Assembly: GCA_006384855.1 (NCBI GenBank) | Contig: VCJN01002880.1 | Location: 33,629 to 97,628 of the forward strand | Direction: 5' to 3' | From: Tetraselmis striata | Taxonomy: Eukaryota; Chlorophyta; Chlorodendrophyceae; Chlorodendrales; Chlorodendraceae | Length of the DNA: 64,000 bases | Shown: positions 10,866 through 21,959 of the stretch, piece after piece | How the letters are laid out: the number at the start of each line of letters is the position of its first letter | Numbering within the stretch: the first letter of the stretch is position 1 | Translations under genes and position numbers: made by a program | The notes under the pieces: model-generated | The model's input: the letters and a program-made list of their open reading frames with translations, nothing else | The model's database searches: none | Told to the model about the DNA's origin: nothing

Positions 10866-11760
10866 ATGCCCGCCCACCTGTGCGTTGCGACGCTTAATGT
10901 GAATGGGTTGTCTTCTAAGGTGAAGGATGTTGGCGCGCTGCTGATCCAGCGATCTGTAGATGTTCTGCTCGTTCAGGAGACCACGGTTAGGGCGACCGAT
11001 ATGCGAGTGCGTTTTAATGGGTACTCTGACTACTATTCGTTCGGGGACCGCGTTGCATCGGAACGTGGGTGTTGTGTGTTAGTCCGGTCGCTGTACCGGG
11101 CGCGGGCAGTCGGCGCGCCCCACCCATGTTGGACCTGCTTGTGTCCGGGTGGGGGGAGGTTGCAGTGACTCCGCGGCCACTATATTCATCTCGGCCTATT
11201 TGCCCACCGGCTCACAGGGGAGATCGTATCGGGACCGCCTGCGCGAAGAGTTGGCGCGGCTTCGAACGAGTTACCCGAGGGATATGATCGTGGTGGGGCG
11301 GGGGATTGGAACATGGATGAAAGGGAGTTGACGGCTCTACTCAGGCGTTGGCGGTGCCTTCCCGGCGGTAAGCCCATGTGGCCGCGGGATGCATCGGCGC
11401 GCGAAGGAGGTACTTGTCGGAGGGGCAGCTGCCGCGTTCTCGACCACTTCATCGCATGGCCTCCCACCATAGGCCCTCCCCCCCGCTCTCTCGCCCTCGG
11501 CATGGGTGGACTACTCTCCGGACACCTCCGATCACTCTTGTCTTCTTTCCCCGTGGGCGCCATCCGTGAGGATACCTATCCACCTCCCCTGCATGAACGC
11601 CTGTCTGCAAGGTCCATTCCCAAACCGGCCAACGGTGACTCCCCCTCTGAATGGCCAAAGCCGTTCCATGATTTTGTCACTGCTAATCCGTCCGCGGTGC
11701 TCACCCCTCCAGATGACCCACCTGTAGACGGTGGGCCCTCGGGAGGGGGGGGTCCCTAGA
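10866..11760 (+). pseudogene. LINE APE-type endonuclease pseudogene
   Basis: Starts at the ATG at 10866 with a CVATLNVNGLSSK segment, the typical first strand containing the catalytic N. LLVQET (about 10970-10985) carries the metal-binding E. After frameshifts near 11100 and 11150 there is IFISAYLPTGSQG, then DMIVVG and, in the next frame, GDWNMD near 11300 (the GDxN catalytic motif split by a frameshift). A VLDHFIAWPP segment near 11440 resembles the final SRxDxI/H region. At least three frame changes make it non-functional. In LINEs this domain nicks the target DNA. Confidence 0.75.
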
Positions 11761-12321
11761 CACCGGCGCCGATCACTTTATCCAGGCAACATGGTCGGCG
11801 GCGCGTGGGGTAGGGGCTGTTACCAAGCCCAAGCGTCGTAGCCTAGGGCCGCCGCTGCAACGGTCTATCCTAGGTGCAATTAATCGTCGGCGCATGGCCT
11901 TTATGGCGTGCCGGGGGACTAGGGGCCCTCGGGATGCCGCTCTAGCGTCGGCACATTATGTTGCAGCACGGCATCGGGTCCGGACACTAGTACGTAATAA
12001 CCGCCGCCGCCAGAGGGAGCGGGCCGTGCTAGAAGCGGTTCAGGATTTTAAGAAGGGTGGTGGAGACGGGAGTTCTGGAAGTGGGCGCGCTCTCTCCGTA
12101 AGGGGCATGGTTCATTCGAAGGCCCGAACGACCAGCCAGTACGCGATCCGGTATCGGGGGTTCTTCATACCGAGCCGGGCGGCGAAATCAATGCGTGCTG
12201 GGCGCGGCACTATCGGGAGCTGCTGCGTGACCCCCACCCCCTAGCACAACGGGTTGCGATATACCGTGCGGCGTGGGAACACCGCCACGGTACATCGCCT
12301 CCCATTGCCCCCGCACTTAAC

Positions 12322-14504
12322 ATGATTAATGAGCATATAACATGGGAGGAACTAGTCAAGGCTCTTAGGCGTTTAAAAAATAATAAGGCCCAGGGGCAGG
12401 CGGATGGGATCACTGCGGAGGCTTTAAAAATGGCAATATACGCCCCAAATAGCCATTTTGGCAAGGTATTGCTGGCCTTAATTAACGGGATATGGACTAA
12501 GAACTATATCCTCCAGCAGTGGCGTAGCTCAGCCATAGTATCGGTGCCCAAGAAAGGCGACGCGACCGTTATGGACAATTATAGGGGTATTTCGATTATG
12601 GGTGCCGCTATGAAACTTCTTATGACCGTCATTAGCCAACGCTTGCAAGACGTCTGCCAAGCTAAAGGGATAATCCGTCATGGGCAAGCGGGTTTTATGC
12701 GGAATGAGGAGTGCTCCATGCAAGTCGCCAGCTTGTTCGATATCGCGGCTCCTCGCCAAGCGGCAGGTCTACCCACGTACACGGGCTTTATTGACTTCAG
12801 GAAGGAATATGACACCGTACCTGCTCATGAGCTTTTATTCCTAAAACTACAAACCGTGGGAGTTACGGGTTATATGCTTACCTTCATTAAAACTTTATAC
12901 ATGGAGTATGGTACGTCTCAAGACATGGGTGGCCCCGGGAACACTATCAGACCCGCGCCCCATACCCATAGAGCGTGGCCTCCGACAGGGATGCCCCGCT
13001 TTCCCCATCCTATTTAACATATTTATTAACGATATATTCGATGGGGTAGAACATCTAGGGTGTGATGTACCAGGGTGCACTTATACATTAGCGGCAAGGC
13101 AACCACTATATAACGGTGCCATGTCAATTATACGCGGACGACGCTGTTGGTATCACATGCTCGTTCGATAACCTGCATGCCATGTTCGTCCACTTCTCGC
13201 AGTAGGCGGAGTACCATTTTATGGGGTTTGGGGTACTTAAGTGTGGGGTGATGGCATTAGGCCGATATTCCGACGAGACCGCGTTACGCGAACAAGCTGC
13301 CCGATGGCAGCTTGGGGGGGAAGGGGTACCGGTTGTAAATGAATATAGGTACTTGGGTACGGTCATTGAGTCGGATATAGGTATGCAACACATAGTAGAC
13401 GACCGGGTTAAGAAGGGTAAACGCGCTATTGAGGCGCTCGATTCGGTATTAGTCGGTGGACGGGGCATAATTCCTATTTATGTCCGTGTGTCGGTTTTTT
13501 AAACCTGTGTACTGCCGGTTTAACTCATGGGTGTGAAGTATGGGGCATGGATAGAACTAGCGGCGCAAATAAATTACAAACCGTACTCAATCAGTGCTTG
13601 CGGTGCCTCATTGGGGTAGGTAAAAACTCCCCTGGGGTGGCCACCGCACCGATGATGCGGGAATTGGATATTGCGCCCATAGAGGCTACGGCCGCTGCGG
13701 CACGGGCTCGGGCGTTCCTTAAAGCATCCGACTTGAATACATATAGAACCCATTTAGTAGATCAGCAAAGTCGGGCGCGCCCTAACACGTGGACGTCAGG
13801 GACTGTGCGGTGGTTAGATCGAGCGCTAGGGCGAGCTGAGGGGGCGCACCTTCCACTTGAGTGGAGGTCACTAGCTGCGCGCGATGCCGCTAAACTAGTA
13901 AAGGCATCGGTGTGGGCGCGTTACGAATCGTCGGCATCGTTAGCGCGCAATAACACCTGGGGTATATATGTCCATGCGTCCTATGCGTCAAACCCGTTGC
14001 CACAGTACGGTATGGGTGTCCCCGCGGGGTTTGTGGCCGGGTTGCACAATATGATACAATTACGCACCCGATTATTTCACACTGCCCGCCGATTGGCCCG
14101 GATTCATGCCATGCCTGAGCGGTTCCTTGAACACTGCCCTGCATGTGGCGGAGGTGAATATGAGACTATCGAACATAATTATGTTGGTGGAGTGCCCGCG
14201 GTGGGGGTATCACCGTCATAATTTTGGGTTGTTAGTTCCGGAGTTCAGGGATTTTATTAGTAGTCAGGTTATTGCGTCGACACCTGAGGACTTAGCTGCC
14301 TTTATTTTGGGCGGGGTCCCCCCCTCCCTTCACGGCGCCCTGGATTTTACTGGGAATGGGAAATTTTTCCAGCTATGGCGTCGGGCCCTCCCTCACATTG
14401 CCTTTTTTGTTGCACATGTATCGCACTCCCGAAATGCTTTGCTCCGCGGGTTGGGGCTTGCCCCAACTCGCATTACTCGAATGGGCCGACGCCCAAACGG
14501 GTAG
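12322..14504 (+). pseudogene. LINE reverse transcriptase and C-terminal domain, pseudogene
   Basis: 12322-12920 encodes RT motifs in order: LKNNKAQGQADGITAEALK, WRSSAIVSVPKKGD, NYRGISIM, GQAGF, and TGFIDFRKEYDTVP (FxDxxxAYD-like, first catalytic D; here FRKEYD). A frameshift near 12925 leads to IERGLRQGCPAFPILFN, and another to LYADDAVGI (YADD at 13131-13142). Stops occur at about 13203 and 13501. 13547-14221 holds the thumb-like region, then HCPACGGGEYETIEHN followed after a frameshift by ECPRWG: a Cx2Cx8-9Hx4-5C pattern. The final stop is near 14504. Confidence 0.8.
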
Positions 14505-14589
14505 GGCGGACCTTTCGTGGTCAGTGCCGGGTATTTTGATAGCAGTGTTTTAGACGGTGATCCAACAGTGTTGGAAATTCCGTCATTGG

Positions 14590-14930
14590 CCTTTAATTAG
14601 TCTTGCGAAATGCTTCGGCAATTTGCTTGATGACTATAACGGAGCGTCGCCTACCCAGGGCTTTCCGTCACTGGATTGCTGCCGCCTAAACGGCCGTCGT
14701 AGAGACGCTGCAAGGGTTTCACTGGTGCCAGTCCTGTCCCGGGGGCGGAAAAAAAAAAGACGGCAAGCTCAGCTGTTGCGGCTGCTTTTATATAATGTCT
14801 ACTGGCTGCACACGAATAACAACAGTCGCAGCGACGGGTTAACTAGTAACCCGGACCCCACAACAGCACATGTAGCCGGAAAAGCGGCTGGGAAAGGAGG
14901 AAACCCCATTAAACTAGTTTAGATCATTAC
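14590..14930. repeat. Composite repeat: 165 bp element plus solo YR-element A end
   Basis: 14594-14757 (cgaaatgcttcggcaatttg ... cagtcctgtcccgggggcgg) is the reverse complement of about 31205-31370, nearly identical. It is joined to 14757-14930, which matches the A repeat of the YR elements in the orientation of copy B: gctcagctgtt, gctgctttta, agttactag-like, and the outer end attaaactagtttagatcat. The A part is diverged from the intact copy. This is either a remnant of a YR element that lost its coding part or a related non-autonomous element. Confidence 0.65.
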
Positions 14931-15845
14931 CGCAAACCTCCGCCCGGCACCTACCCTGTACTCGCGCCAGCGCCGCGGCCGCGCAAACCAGCGCCGCCGA
15001 ATAACGACTACTGCAGGGAGAAGGCGAGTGAGAGGCAGCAAGGTACTGGTACCATGAAGCCCGTCCGTTCGTCACTGCCTCGCGAAGCATACCACCGCGT
15101 CGCAACGGAGAATAGTCCTTACCAGGTACCCGGGAAGGCTCGGCGCTTGCAAGCGCAATGGGCATTCATCAGAGTTTGCGAGGTCTCTAGCCCCGCGTGT
15201 GTCGGGGCGAGGTGGGCGGTGTGCCTTGAGCGGAGGCGCTTTCTGAAGGGCCAAGTTCATCCTATAGTTTATTGTTGGAAGCATGCCGCCTATTCACTCC
15301 CGCGCCCAACTCGCACTCCCACTCGCACCCGCACCACTTGCACCACAGGCCGACGCCGATGCCGTTATCGAGGTCCACGCTCGCGTCCACTGACTGGATA
15401 GCGCGGCCCACACAGTACACCTGTCGTTTCAACCCCTCACAGCATCAAAATACGGAGTATTTCCATAACCAGTAGTTGCTGCAGTACAACGGTGGGATTA
15501 GCGGCGCGGCCGTTAGACGGCTTGCAACGGCCCGCCCGCGGCTGGGCGTCGGACCACCCTTCGCCCCTTCGCCCCCCGCCCCCTCAGTGTGCCCTCGCGT
15601 CCCCCCTTTCCCGCCGCTTCGATACCTTGGTCCGCCTAGTCATTATTTGAAGCCAGCATATCGGCTTGATAGGCTGTTCATATTTCGAACTGGCCGCTAT
15701 CCTGGAGGCCACCCACATGTGAAGCCCTTCGCGCATGCAGGCCTGCTGGTGCCGACGAGAGCTGAAGCCCCCCCCCCCCCCCCCTCCCCCCCCACACACA
15801 ACCCCAACCTCGACCCCCCCCCCTCCCCCCGCGGCCGACTCCTCC
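14931..15845. other. No gene recognised
   Basis: Open frames are arginine/proline-rich and unsupported. 15296-15345 has a cactcccactcgcacccgca simple pattern. A C-rich tract at 15769-15830 is probably the intron just upstream of the first recognisable exon of the next gene; the 5' exon(s) of that gene may lie in this stretch but I cannot place them. Confidence 0.4.
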
Positions 15846-15866
15846 GTCCGCTGTGTCTCGCAGCAG

Positions 15867-16892
15867 GTATTCGGGCGTGACTCTAAGAATTATTGCCGCC
15901 GCCATGATGGAGGATAGCCTGCTGTCGCCTTCGGCGCTCACGACCCGGGACCGCTGCTCCCTCAAGCACAAGGACCCGGTGTCGTACTCGCAGTACGTGC
16001 TTGCCGGATCACCCGCTCCCATCCTCAATCCCCCCCCCCCCCCCCCCCCCCTCCCCCCGGTACCACCACCCCACACAGACACACGCACGCACACGAGCGA
16101 ATTGCGCAGGAATAGTATTTTCGCCTCAGGCAAATACTATTATAGCGCACTGCTTGCAGCCCGACTGATGCCCTCATATCCCTCCCCTCTGTGGCAGCCT
16201 GTATCACCGCAACAACCAGGAGAGCAACGTTTGGTCGCGGCTGACCAAGGACGCAGCTCGCCGTAAGGACTTTCGCCCCAAAAATGGGACCTACCAGCGC
16301 ACGCCCATGAGCTCGCCCTGTAATGATAGCGGGTCAGCGCTCCTGTTGCCCCTCCCCCCCCCCCCCCCCCCCCGGGTGCCCCCGCCCCTTCCCTTGACGC
16401 CAGCTATGCCCCCGTGCTCCATGAGTGCCACTAGTACAGGCAGCAGGAGCCAGCACACGGATGGCGTATTTTTTGCATGTCCTCTCTGTGATGCTGTCTG
16501 TCGTGATGCTGATAGGTTTGCCACGAATAACAACACCACAAGTGGCCCACTTCCACCCAAGGGCGCCACCCCGCCGCCTGAGGCAGATGTCCGCAGCCTG
16601 CATTTCAAGACGCTGAGGAGTTTCAAGAAGGTGCGTTTACAATCAGCGTGGCGTGTTGTGTGGGACGTGCATTCATGGCTCTCTGGCGAGGGCAAGGAGG
16701 ACAAGCCAAATGAGATTGTCTTGCCCATGTGCCCCTTTATTTGCTATCCCCTTGCAGAAATATCCGATCGAGTTCATGTCAGCCGTTCGGCCAAGCGCGC
16801 AGACACTCAACAACACGCTTGCAATGTGGGGCAACCAGCCGAGCGACCCTAGCAACACCGAAATCTTGAAAAGCTCGCAGCGGGTGGTGTAG
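15867..16892 (+). CDS. Spliced host gene, function not recognised (3' part)
   Basis: Four exon-like blocks on the + strand: about 15867-15995 (after ctcgcag; contains LRIIAAAMMEDSLLSPSAL and HKDPVSYSQY), about 16199-16319 (YHRNNQESNVWSRLTKDA, ending at gtaatg), about 16518-16629 (after gctgatag; ending FKTLRSFKK before gtgcgt) and 16759-16892 (after ttgcag; KYPIEFMSAVRPSAQTLNN ... QRVV, stop TAG). The last two exons join in phase 0. Each intron holds a long C run (16027-16050, 16349-16372) as in the other genes. The sequence is basic and hydrophilic with no membrane segment or motif I know. A TGTAA signal follows 275 nt after the stop. The 5' end was not found and the first donor is uncertain. 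Confidence 0.5.
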
Positions 16893-17166
16893 GGCTGTCA
16901 GTCTGCATGGGAACATCACATGATAGGTTGTGGCTGTCTGGCGCGACATCAGGGCGTGCAGAGACACGTGTACGAGATAGCGCATGCACAAACCCCCCCC
17001 CCCCCCCCCCTCCCTCCCACACACACACGCACGCGCGCGCTCGCATATCCGGCAGCTTGGGTTGCAGGTCACCCCACTACATCATAAAATAAGGAGTATC
17101 TCGCAGTGGTGTTGAGTCGCTGAGAAACTGCGGCAGCCAGACTTTATGTAGTCCGCGCTTTTCCCC

Positions 17167-17171
17167 TGTAA
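17167..17171 (+). promoter_or_regulatory. Candidate TGTAA polyadenylation signal
   Basis: TGTAA 275 nt after the stop of the 15.9-16.9 kb gene. TGTAA is the established polyadenylation signal of volvocine green algae. The same motif occurs at comparable distance after the kinase and methyltransferase genes. Confidence 0.4.
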
Positions 17172-17174
17172 GCA

Positions 17175-18155
17175 TGACAAGAAATCAAAGCACAGATTGG
17201 CTCACCTTTGTGGAAGGAGACAGGACTTATTGCCATCAGCAACGCTCCATTACACTCATGCATCCATATTCCAAATTGTGGGTTTTGTTTGCCACTGTGC
17301 ATTGTCGTAGAATTTGGTTTACGTGAATGATGAATTGGTTTGGAGCACCACGGTCCATGCTGTTGGGTTGATACAATCTACGCATGGCTGACTGTACTTG
17401 GAACAAGTTTGATTTTTTTTTCATGTATGTTTCAATGATTGCAATTCACCTTATTTTGAATTATGAGAACTGTGCCCATGCACGGTGTCAGCGAAGTCCC
17501 TCTGACTGAAACCAAAGAGGGGTTGCCGTACTGCTATCTTGGCGCTTGTGGTTTCTCACGGGCATTCCATTATCTGGCGCTTTATCAACACGACCAGGTA
17601 GGCTGGAATGACGTGGCGTGGCCCTTTCAAAATGAATGGCGACCTCAGTGTATACTATCTGACGCCGGAAGTCCTGCCCAATGGTGACACGGCAAACAGG
17701 CCGTTGCATCGCCAGATGAGAAGCGGATGCCGGCGCAAGGATCGCAACACTGTGAGCGCACTGTATATGCTTTGCTTTCAAGTCTGCCGCCCGCCTAGCA
17801 AGACATCTCATGCATTCTAACAGCCGAGCTTCGCAGCGGTGGTCCTGGCTAAGGAGTGTGCTCTATGAACTAAGATTGCCACTATTGCCACGTCCATTGC
17901 TTGCTTAACAAGGCGCTGGTTGCTGCTGCTGCTGCCAGCACCAGGACCATTTGCCAAAATAGATAGCTGGGGACTTGCGCGTCCATGGAATTGGGCTAGT
18001 ATACTTCATTCTCCGCTGCCCGGGGAGCCCTGAAATGTGGGACTCCTTGCCAGGTTGCTGCGCGAGCTTTAACTGCGCCGCCGCAGGCCGCTCGACGCAC
18101 CGCGCTGCTCCCCCGGCGAGCCGTCGATCTCCCAGAGCCGCGCCCCAGCCGCAGC
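17175..18155. other. Intergenic sequence, nothing recognised
   Basis: AT-richer than the genes around it. One 74-codon frame at 17463-17687 has no resemblance to a known family and no splice context. This stretch separates two convergent genes (stops at 16892 + and 18158 -). Confidence 0.5.
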
Positions 18156-18157
18156 GG

Positions 18158-21134
18158 TCAGTACGTCTGAGCTTGCATCCTCCCCGAATTCACTCCCCAG
18201 CTCTGCAATGCGGTCAGTGGGATGCATGAGATTGTGTTGTGCGCTGTAAGACGATCATTGGCAATCCATCCATACAACAGCTGCGCTCTTTGACCGAGTG
18301 GCAAGTGATAAGTTGGCGGCGGACCTGAGGTACCCCCACTTGATATGCCCTCTGTTCCAACAGAAGGCGCTCCATCCGACCCGTAGCCGCTGTATGCATC
18401 CTCTGTGGATTGAGGCGGCCAGTTAGAGATTCCACGGGGGTGGAGCGGGGGGGGGGGGGGGGGGGGGCAAAGAGGGAGGAGGGAGGGGCAAAGCACCCGT
18501 TGGCACACCCTGCGGCAATGCGGATGCCGGTGGCCGGCGGCCCGCCGTCCGCGCAAGAAGCAGCGCCGCCGTCGCCAAGCAGCCGCACGCCAGCGCCATG
18601 CCCAGGGTGACGCAAGCCAGCGCCAGGAGTGTGACAAATGGCATCCGGTGGCGCCGCAGCATGTACAGCACCTTGGAGATGAGGCCTGCCAGCCGGATCG
18701 TGCGGGTAGGTGGCGGGAGGGGACTCAGTACGCACAGGTTTGATGTAATATCATTACACGTTCACGGAGAGTGAAGGAGGGGGAATTTCCGCACATGGCC
18801 ACTACCTGGCGCAAATCCAATATACATGAATATAGGAGATGTCGAAGGTGTGTAAACGGATCCCATATGTTTGGGTGATGATGCACACCCATCAAGCAAT
18901 GGGAATAATAGGGTATGGCGTCATGTCTAGCGCCATACACATATAAATATACAATATACATTACACTTAAGCCATACTTATGGTATTTTGTTATATACTG
19001 ATATGTATGTTTTGTACACATTACATGTATATAGACACTTATCTATAAGGTGACATGAGAGCAATTTAGGATGTTTCTCCTGTGCAACAATCATCAGTTA
19101 GCGAGGGAGAGAGAGAGGGAGAGAGGGAGGGAGAGACCTTACATACGTAGCAAATAGTGACCAGAATGATACAGCAGCCCCGGTGACAAAGGATGGCCTC
19201 TGCTGCATAGACCGGGTGATGACTACGTGGCTGCTGCTGGTGCGCTTGATACGATTCCCATTCGATCACAAGGCCGCAGCAGTGCTGCTGCTGCTGCTGC
19301 CGGCTGTCGGCTGTCGGGGCGCCAAGAAGTGGCTAGGGCATGGTGCTTGGGGGAGGGCTGTGGGGTCGCACCCAGCTGCAGGTGCACGTGCACGTCGGCG
19401 GAGTAGAACTCGGGCAGGACCGCACTGCCGGCCCGCGACTTCACCACCACTCTGCGTCCAGTTGGGCGGAATAGTGCGGGAGCGCGCGTCAGCGACTGGG
19501 GAGAAGGGGGGAGGGAGAGCGGTAGAGGAGAGGGGCAGATGCGAGCCAATAGCGGTTGGAAGTCCCAGCCACCCTCTACCCGGCAACAGCCCACCTGGCA
19601 GACGCAACAGGTTCATACACCGACTCCTTGTAGGCTGCAAACAGTGGGACCTCCAGTATCCGATCCTCGCTGGTAAGGCCTGCAGGCACAATGGGCAGTC
19701 CGGTATGCTGCAGCTCAGCGCGTACCATTCGCAGCTCCGTGATGGGGAACAGGTGAGGCTGGGGAGGAGAAGGGAGTGGGATGGGGGGGGAGGGGGGGGG
19801 GGGGGGCACCCAGAACAAGCAGCGGTAGCTGCAGCGCAGCCTGCATGACCTGTGCGGCCGGGGAGCGGCAGCGCAGCATCGCCGGGCGCGCGGCCGTGGC
19901 CACTGACGCGTTGCTAGCGGTGAGCAGGTGCGCTGCGATGGGGCAGGCAGCAGCAGCCATCAGCGACTTCCTTCCTTGGGCAGAGAAAGGGGATTGCGGG
20001 GCGGCAGGATGGGTAGGGGGGCCATGGGGCGGACCTTCCACCTGGAACACGTGGCAATTGGGTGGCGTCTCAGCCATCACGGCCGTCATCCACACATCCA
20101 TCACTTGCCCTGTGCCGCAGCGGCTGTCGCGGTCAAGACATGACCCGCCACGCGCGCACCCTCCGGCCCAACCATTCCTACATTACCCTCCTGCCCCCCC
20201 CCCAACACCTTCCTTTTCCAAGCCGCTCTACTTCCGGCGCCCTAACTGCATGGCCGCACCTCGCCCATGGAGCCTGCCGGGCTTGCTGCTGCCGAGCGCC
20301 GCGTTGGGCAGCAGCCATACGTGCGCCACCAGCTCCGGGCCCTGAGCAGCAAGCAGCGGGCAGAGGCGGCAGTCAGCAAGCACAAACAGGGGCCCACACA
20401 TGCCCCTTTCTGCCCCCCCCCCCCCCCCCCCCCCCCCGGGGTGCTTGAACCACCTGGGAGTAGTCGAACAGCAGCGGCACAGTGAGCTCCTGCTGTCGAG
20501 GCGGCACCCACTGCGCCAGCAACGCCGAACCCAGGCCGGCCATGCCTGCCAGAAAGGCACAGGGTGGGTTGTGAGGGAAAGGGGGGGGGGGGGGGGGATG
20601 GTCGCGGTCCCGATGTGACCCCTTGGTCCCCCCCTTCCCGGCCCCCCCCCTCCCCCACACCACCCCATCTAGCCCCAACGCCCGGCCGCTTGGGGGCAGG
20701 ATTAATGGTGCGCCTTCCTGCAGGCGGTGACAGCACGCCATCCCCTCGGGATACTCTAACCTGCCAAGCGCTCGGGGCACTGCCACACGGGGGGGGGGGG
20801 GGGGGGGGGGGGGGGGGAGGACCCGCGTACCCCTCCTTCCCTTTTCTACTTCCCCCGGTCCCTAGCTCTGCTTTTTTCCCGCCCCAAGACAGGATTTGGT
20901 TGTTACAGGTACCGCTGTCCACCCCGAATCTGCTTCCTACCGACTGCCACGCCAACCCCGCGCACAGCGCTCAATATCGCGCCGGCTCTCACCGGCAGCA
21001 GCCAGACCGAGCGCGGCGCACAGAAGGCCCGCTCCGCACACGCCGATGAGGCCGAGTCCGAGTCCCCAGGCGCGGGCAGCCATGCCCGGTTCGTCATCGT
21101 CCGCGTTAGCGGCCCGGTTGGGGGCACGCATCAC
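18158..21134 (-). CDS. Two-pass (N- and C-terminal anchored) membrane protein, unnamed
   Basis: The ATG at 21134 opens an exon with an acidic start and a membrane segment (AARAWGLGLGLIGVCGAGLL). Exon-like blocks follow on the minus strand: about 20555-20462 (LGSALLAQWVPPRQQELTVP), 20388-20228 (LVAHVWLLPNAALGSS), 20104-19808 (MDVWMTAVMAETPPNCHVF ... LLVLG), 19740-19600 (LFPITELRMVRAELQ ... LFAAYKESVYEP), 19480-19350 (VVVKSRAGSAVLPEFYSADV), and 18690-18500 with a second, strong membrane segment (FVTLLALACVTLGMALACG). The last exon (about 18420-18158) is a Ser/Gly-rich tail. The predicted form is a large lumenal/outer domain held by one helix at each end, with a cytoplasmic tail. I do not recognise the family; CD36-like and TMEM231-like layouts were considered and not supported by motifs. 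Introns carry long poly-C (sense) runs. Confidence 0.55.
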
Positions 21135-21139
21135 GTCAC

Positions 21140-21955
21140 CGCACAGCCCCCGGGATCACACCATCGGGGCGCTGCTATTATTGACAAGAGTGACGCTGGA
21201 GTGACCACTGCGTATGTCGGCGAAGGATGTCGCTAGCTGCAGGTTTGGCGAATTTTGATACCGCCGTAAAACGATGACATTCACGATACTGCCACTATGT
21301 AGCGACTCTTTCGACTGATGCTGCCAGATTGCGAATCCATATGATCCATATATAATCCTTATAAAATCTTTGTTTCGCAGCATATCATCTTAATTAATAT
21401 ATCTGGCATATCTACCCGCCGAGAGCCTGATAGTTACTGCTGGAGGCGCTCCTACATACGATGAGCCCGTGTCTCAGGGACAACGGGTCCCGCCGACTGC
21501 CCGGGATCTGTAGACTGTATCTCTACCGCCTGCCGCTGCGTGCATAGATATACTGGTGGCGGGTGCCTCAGGAAGTTAGGGTGGGGTTGACGACCGGGCA
21601 TGGCTCAATGTGGGCCGCTGCCGGTACAGTAGCCAAAACGGGATTCTGGTACAGTGACACTACCCGTACCTCTATAGTGAGTATCCCCCCCCGCCCCCAA
21701 CACACCTCCCGCCTCTGTTCACTACAGGGGTAGGTTCACTATGGGGGTATTCACTGTAGCCTTCCGGTAGCCTTGCTGGATGAGTATGTGCTCTGACACG
21801 TCCATCTGGCAATCTCAGTAGATGGGGTGCTGCGCGCGCGTCCGGACTTCACATCCGACCCGAGCAAGACAAGACACTAGCTAGTGCTACTGTACTGTAG
21901 ATATATTACATGAGCTGGCTTCATAAGGCGATATCAGACTGAAGGCGATATACTG
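21140..21955. other. Intergenic; weak inverted repeat
   Basis: No coding region. Around 21671-21696 (ctatagtgagtatcccccc) and 21738-21765 (gggggtattcactgtag) there is an imperfect inverted repeat with an additional inner ttcactac/ttcactat pair, compatible with a small MITE-like hairpin. 21900-21960 carries two related copies of cgatatcaga near the LINE 3' end. Confidence 0.4.
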
Positions 21956-21959
21956 TAGA

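Larger units (their letters stand above)
10300..14560 (+). mobile_element. Decayed LINE (non-LTR retrotransposon) with APE endonuclease and RT
   Basis: In order: a possible ORF1 (10394-10897) with a KIYRVLQRDNWLVRF segment reminiscent of ORF1-type RNA-binding proteins, an apurinic-like endonuclease (from 10866), RT fingers/palm (12322-13500) with YADD at 13131-13142, and a C-terminal zinc-knuckle-like motif near 14130-14200. This order is that of L1-type LINEs, and the Cx2C...H...C motif after RT also points to the L1 side. Many frameshifts and stops exist. The 3' limit is set near 14560-14590 where another repeat starts; no poly-A tail or target duplication was identified. Confidence 0.8.

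Noticed and set aside
18158-18735. Long minus-strand frames at 18214-18735 with His/Pro-rich sequence as a separate gene
   Set aside because: Another frame of the same stretch gives a clean membrane helix that fits the exon series; the His/Pro version is a shadow.
19776-20345. 189-codon plus-strand frame
   Set aside because: It lies antisense to two plausible exons of the membrane-protein gene and has no family resemblance.
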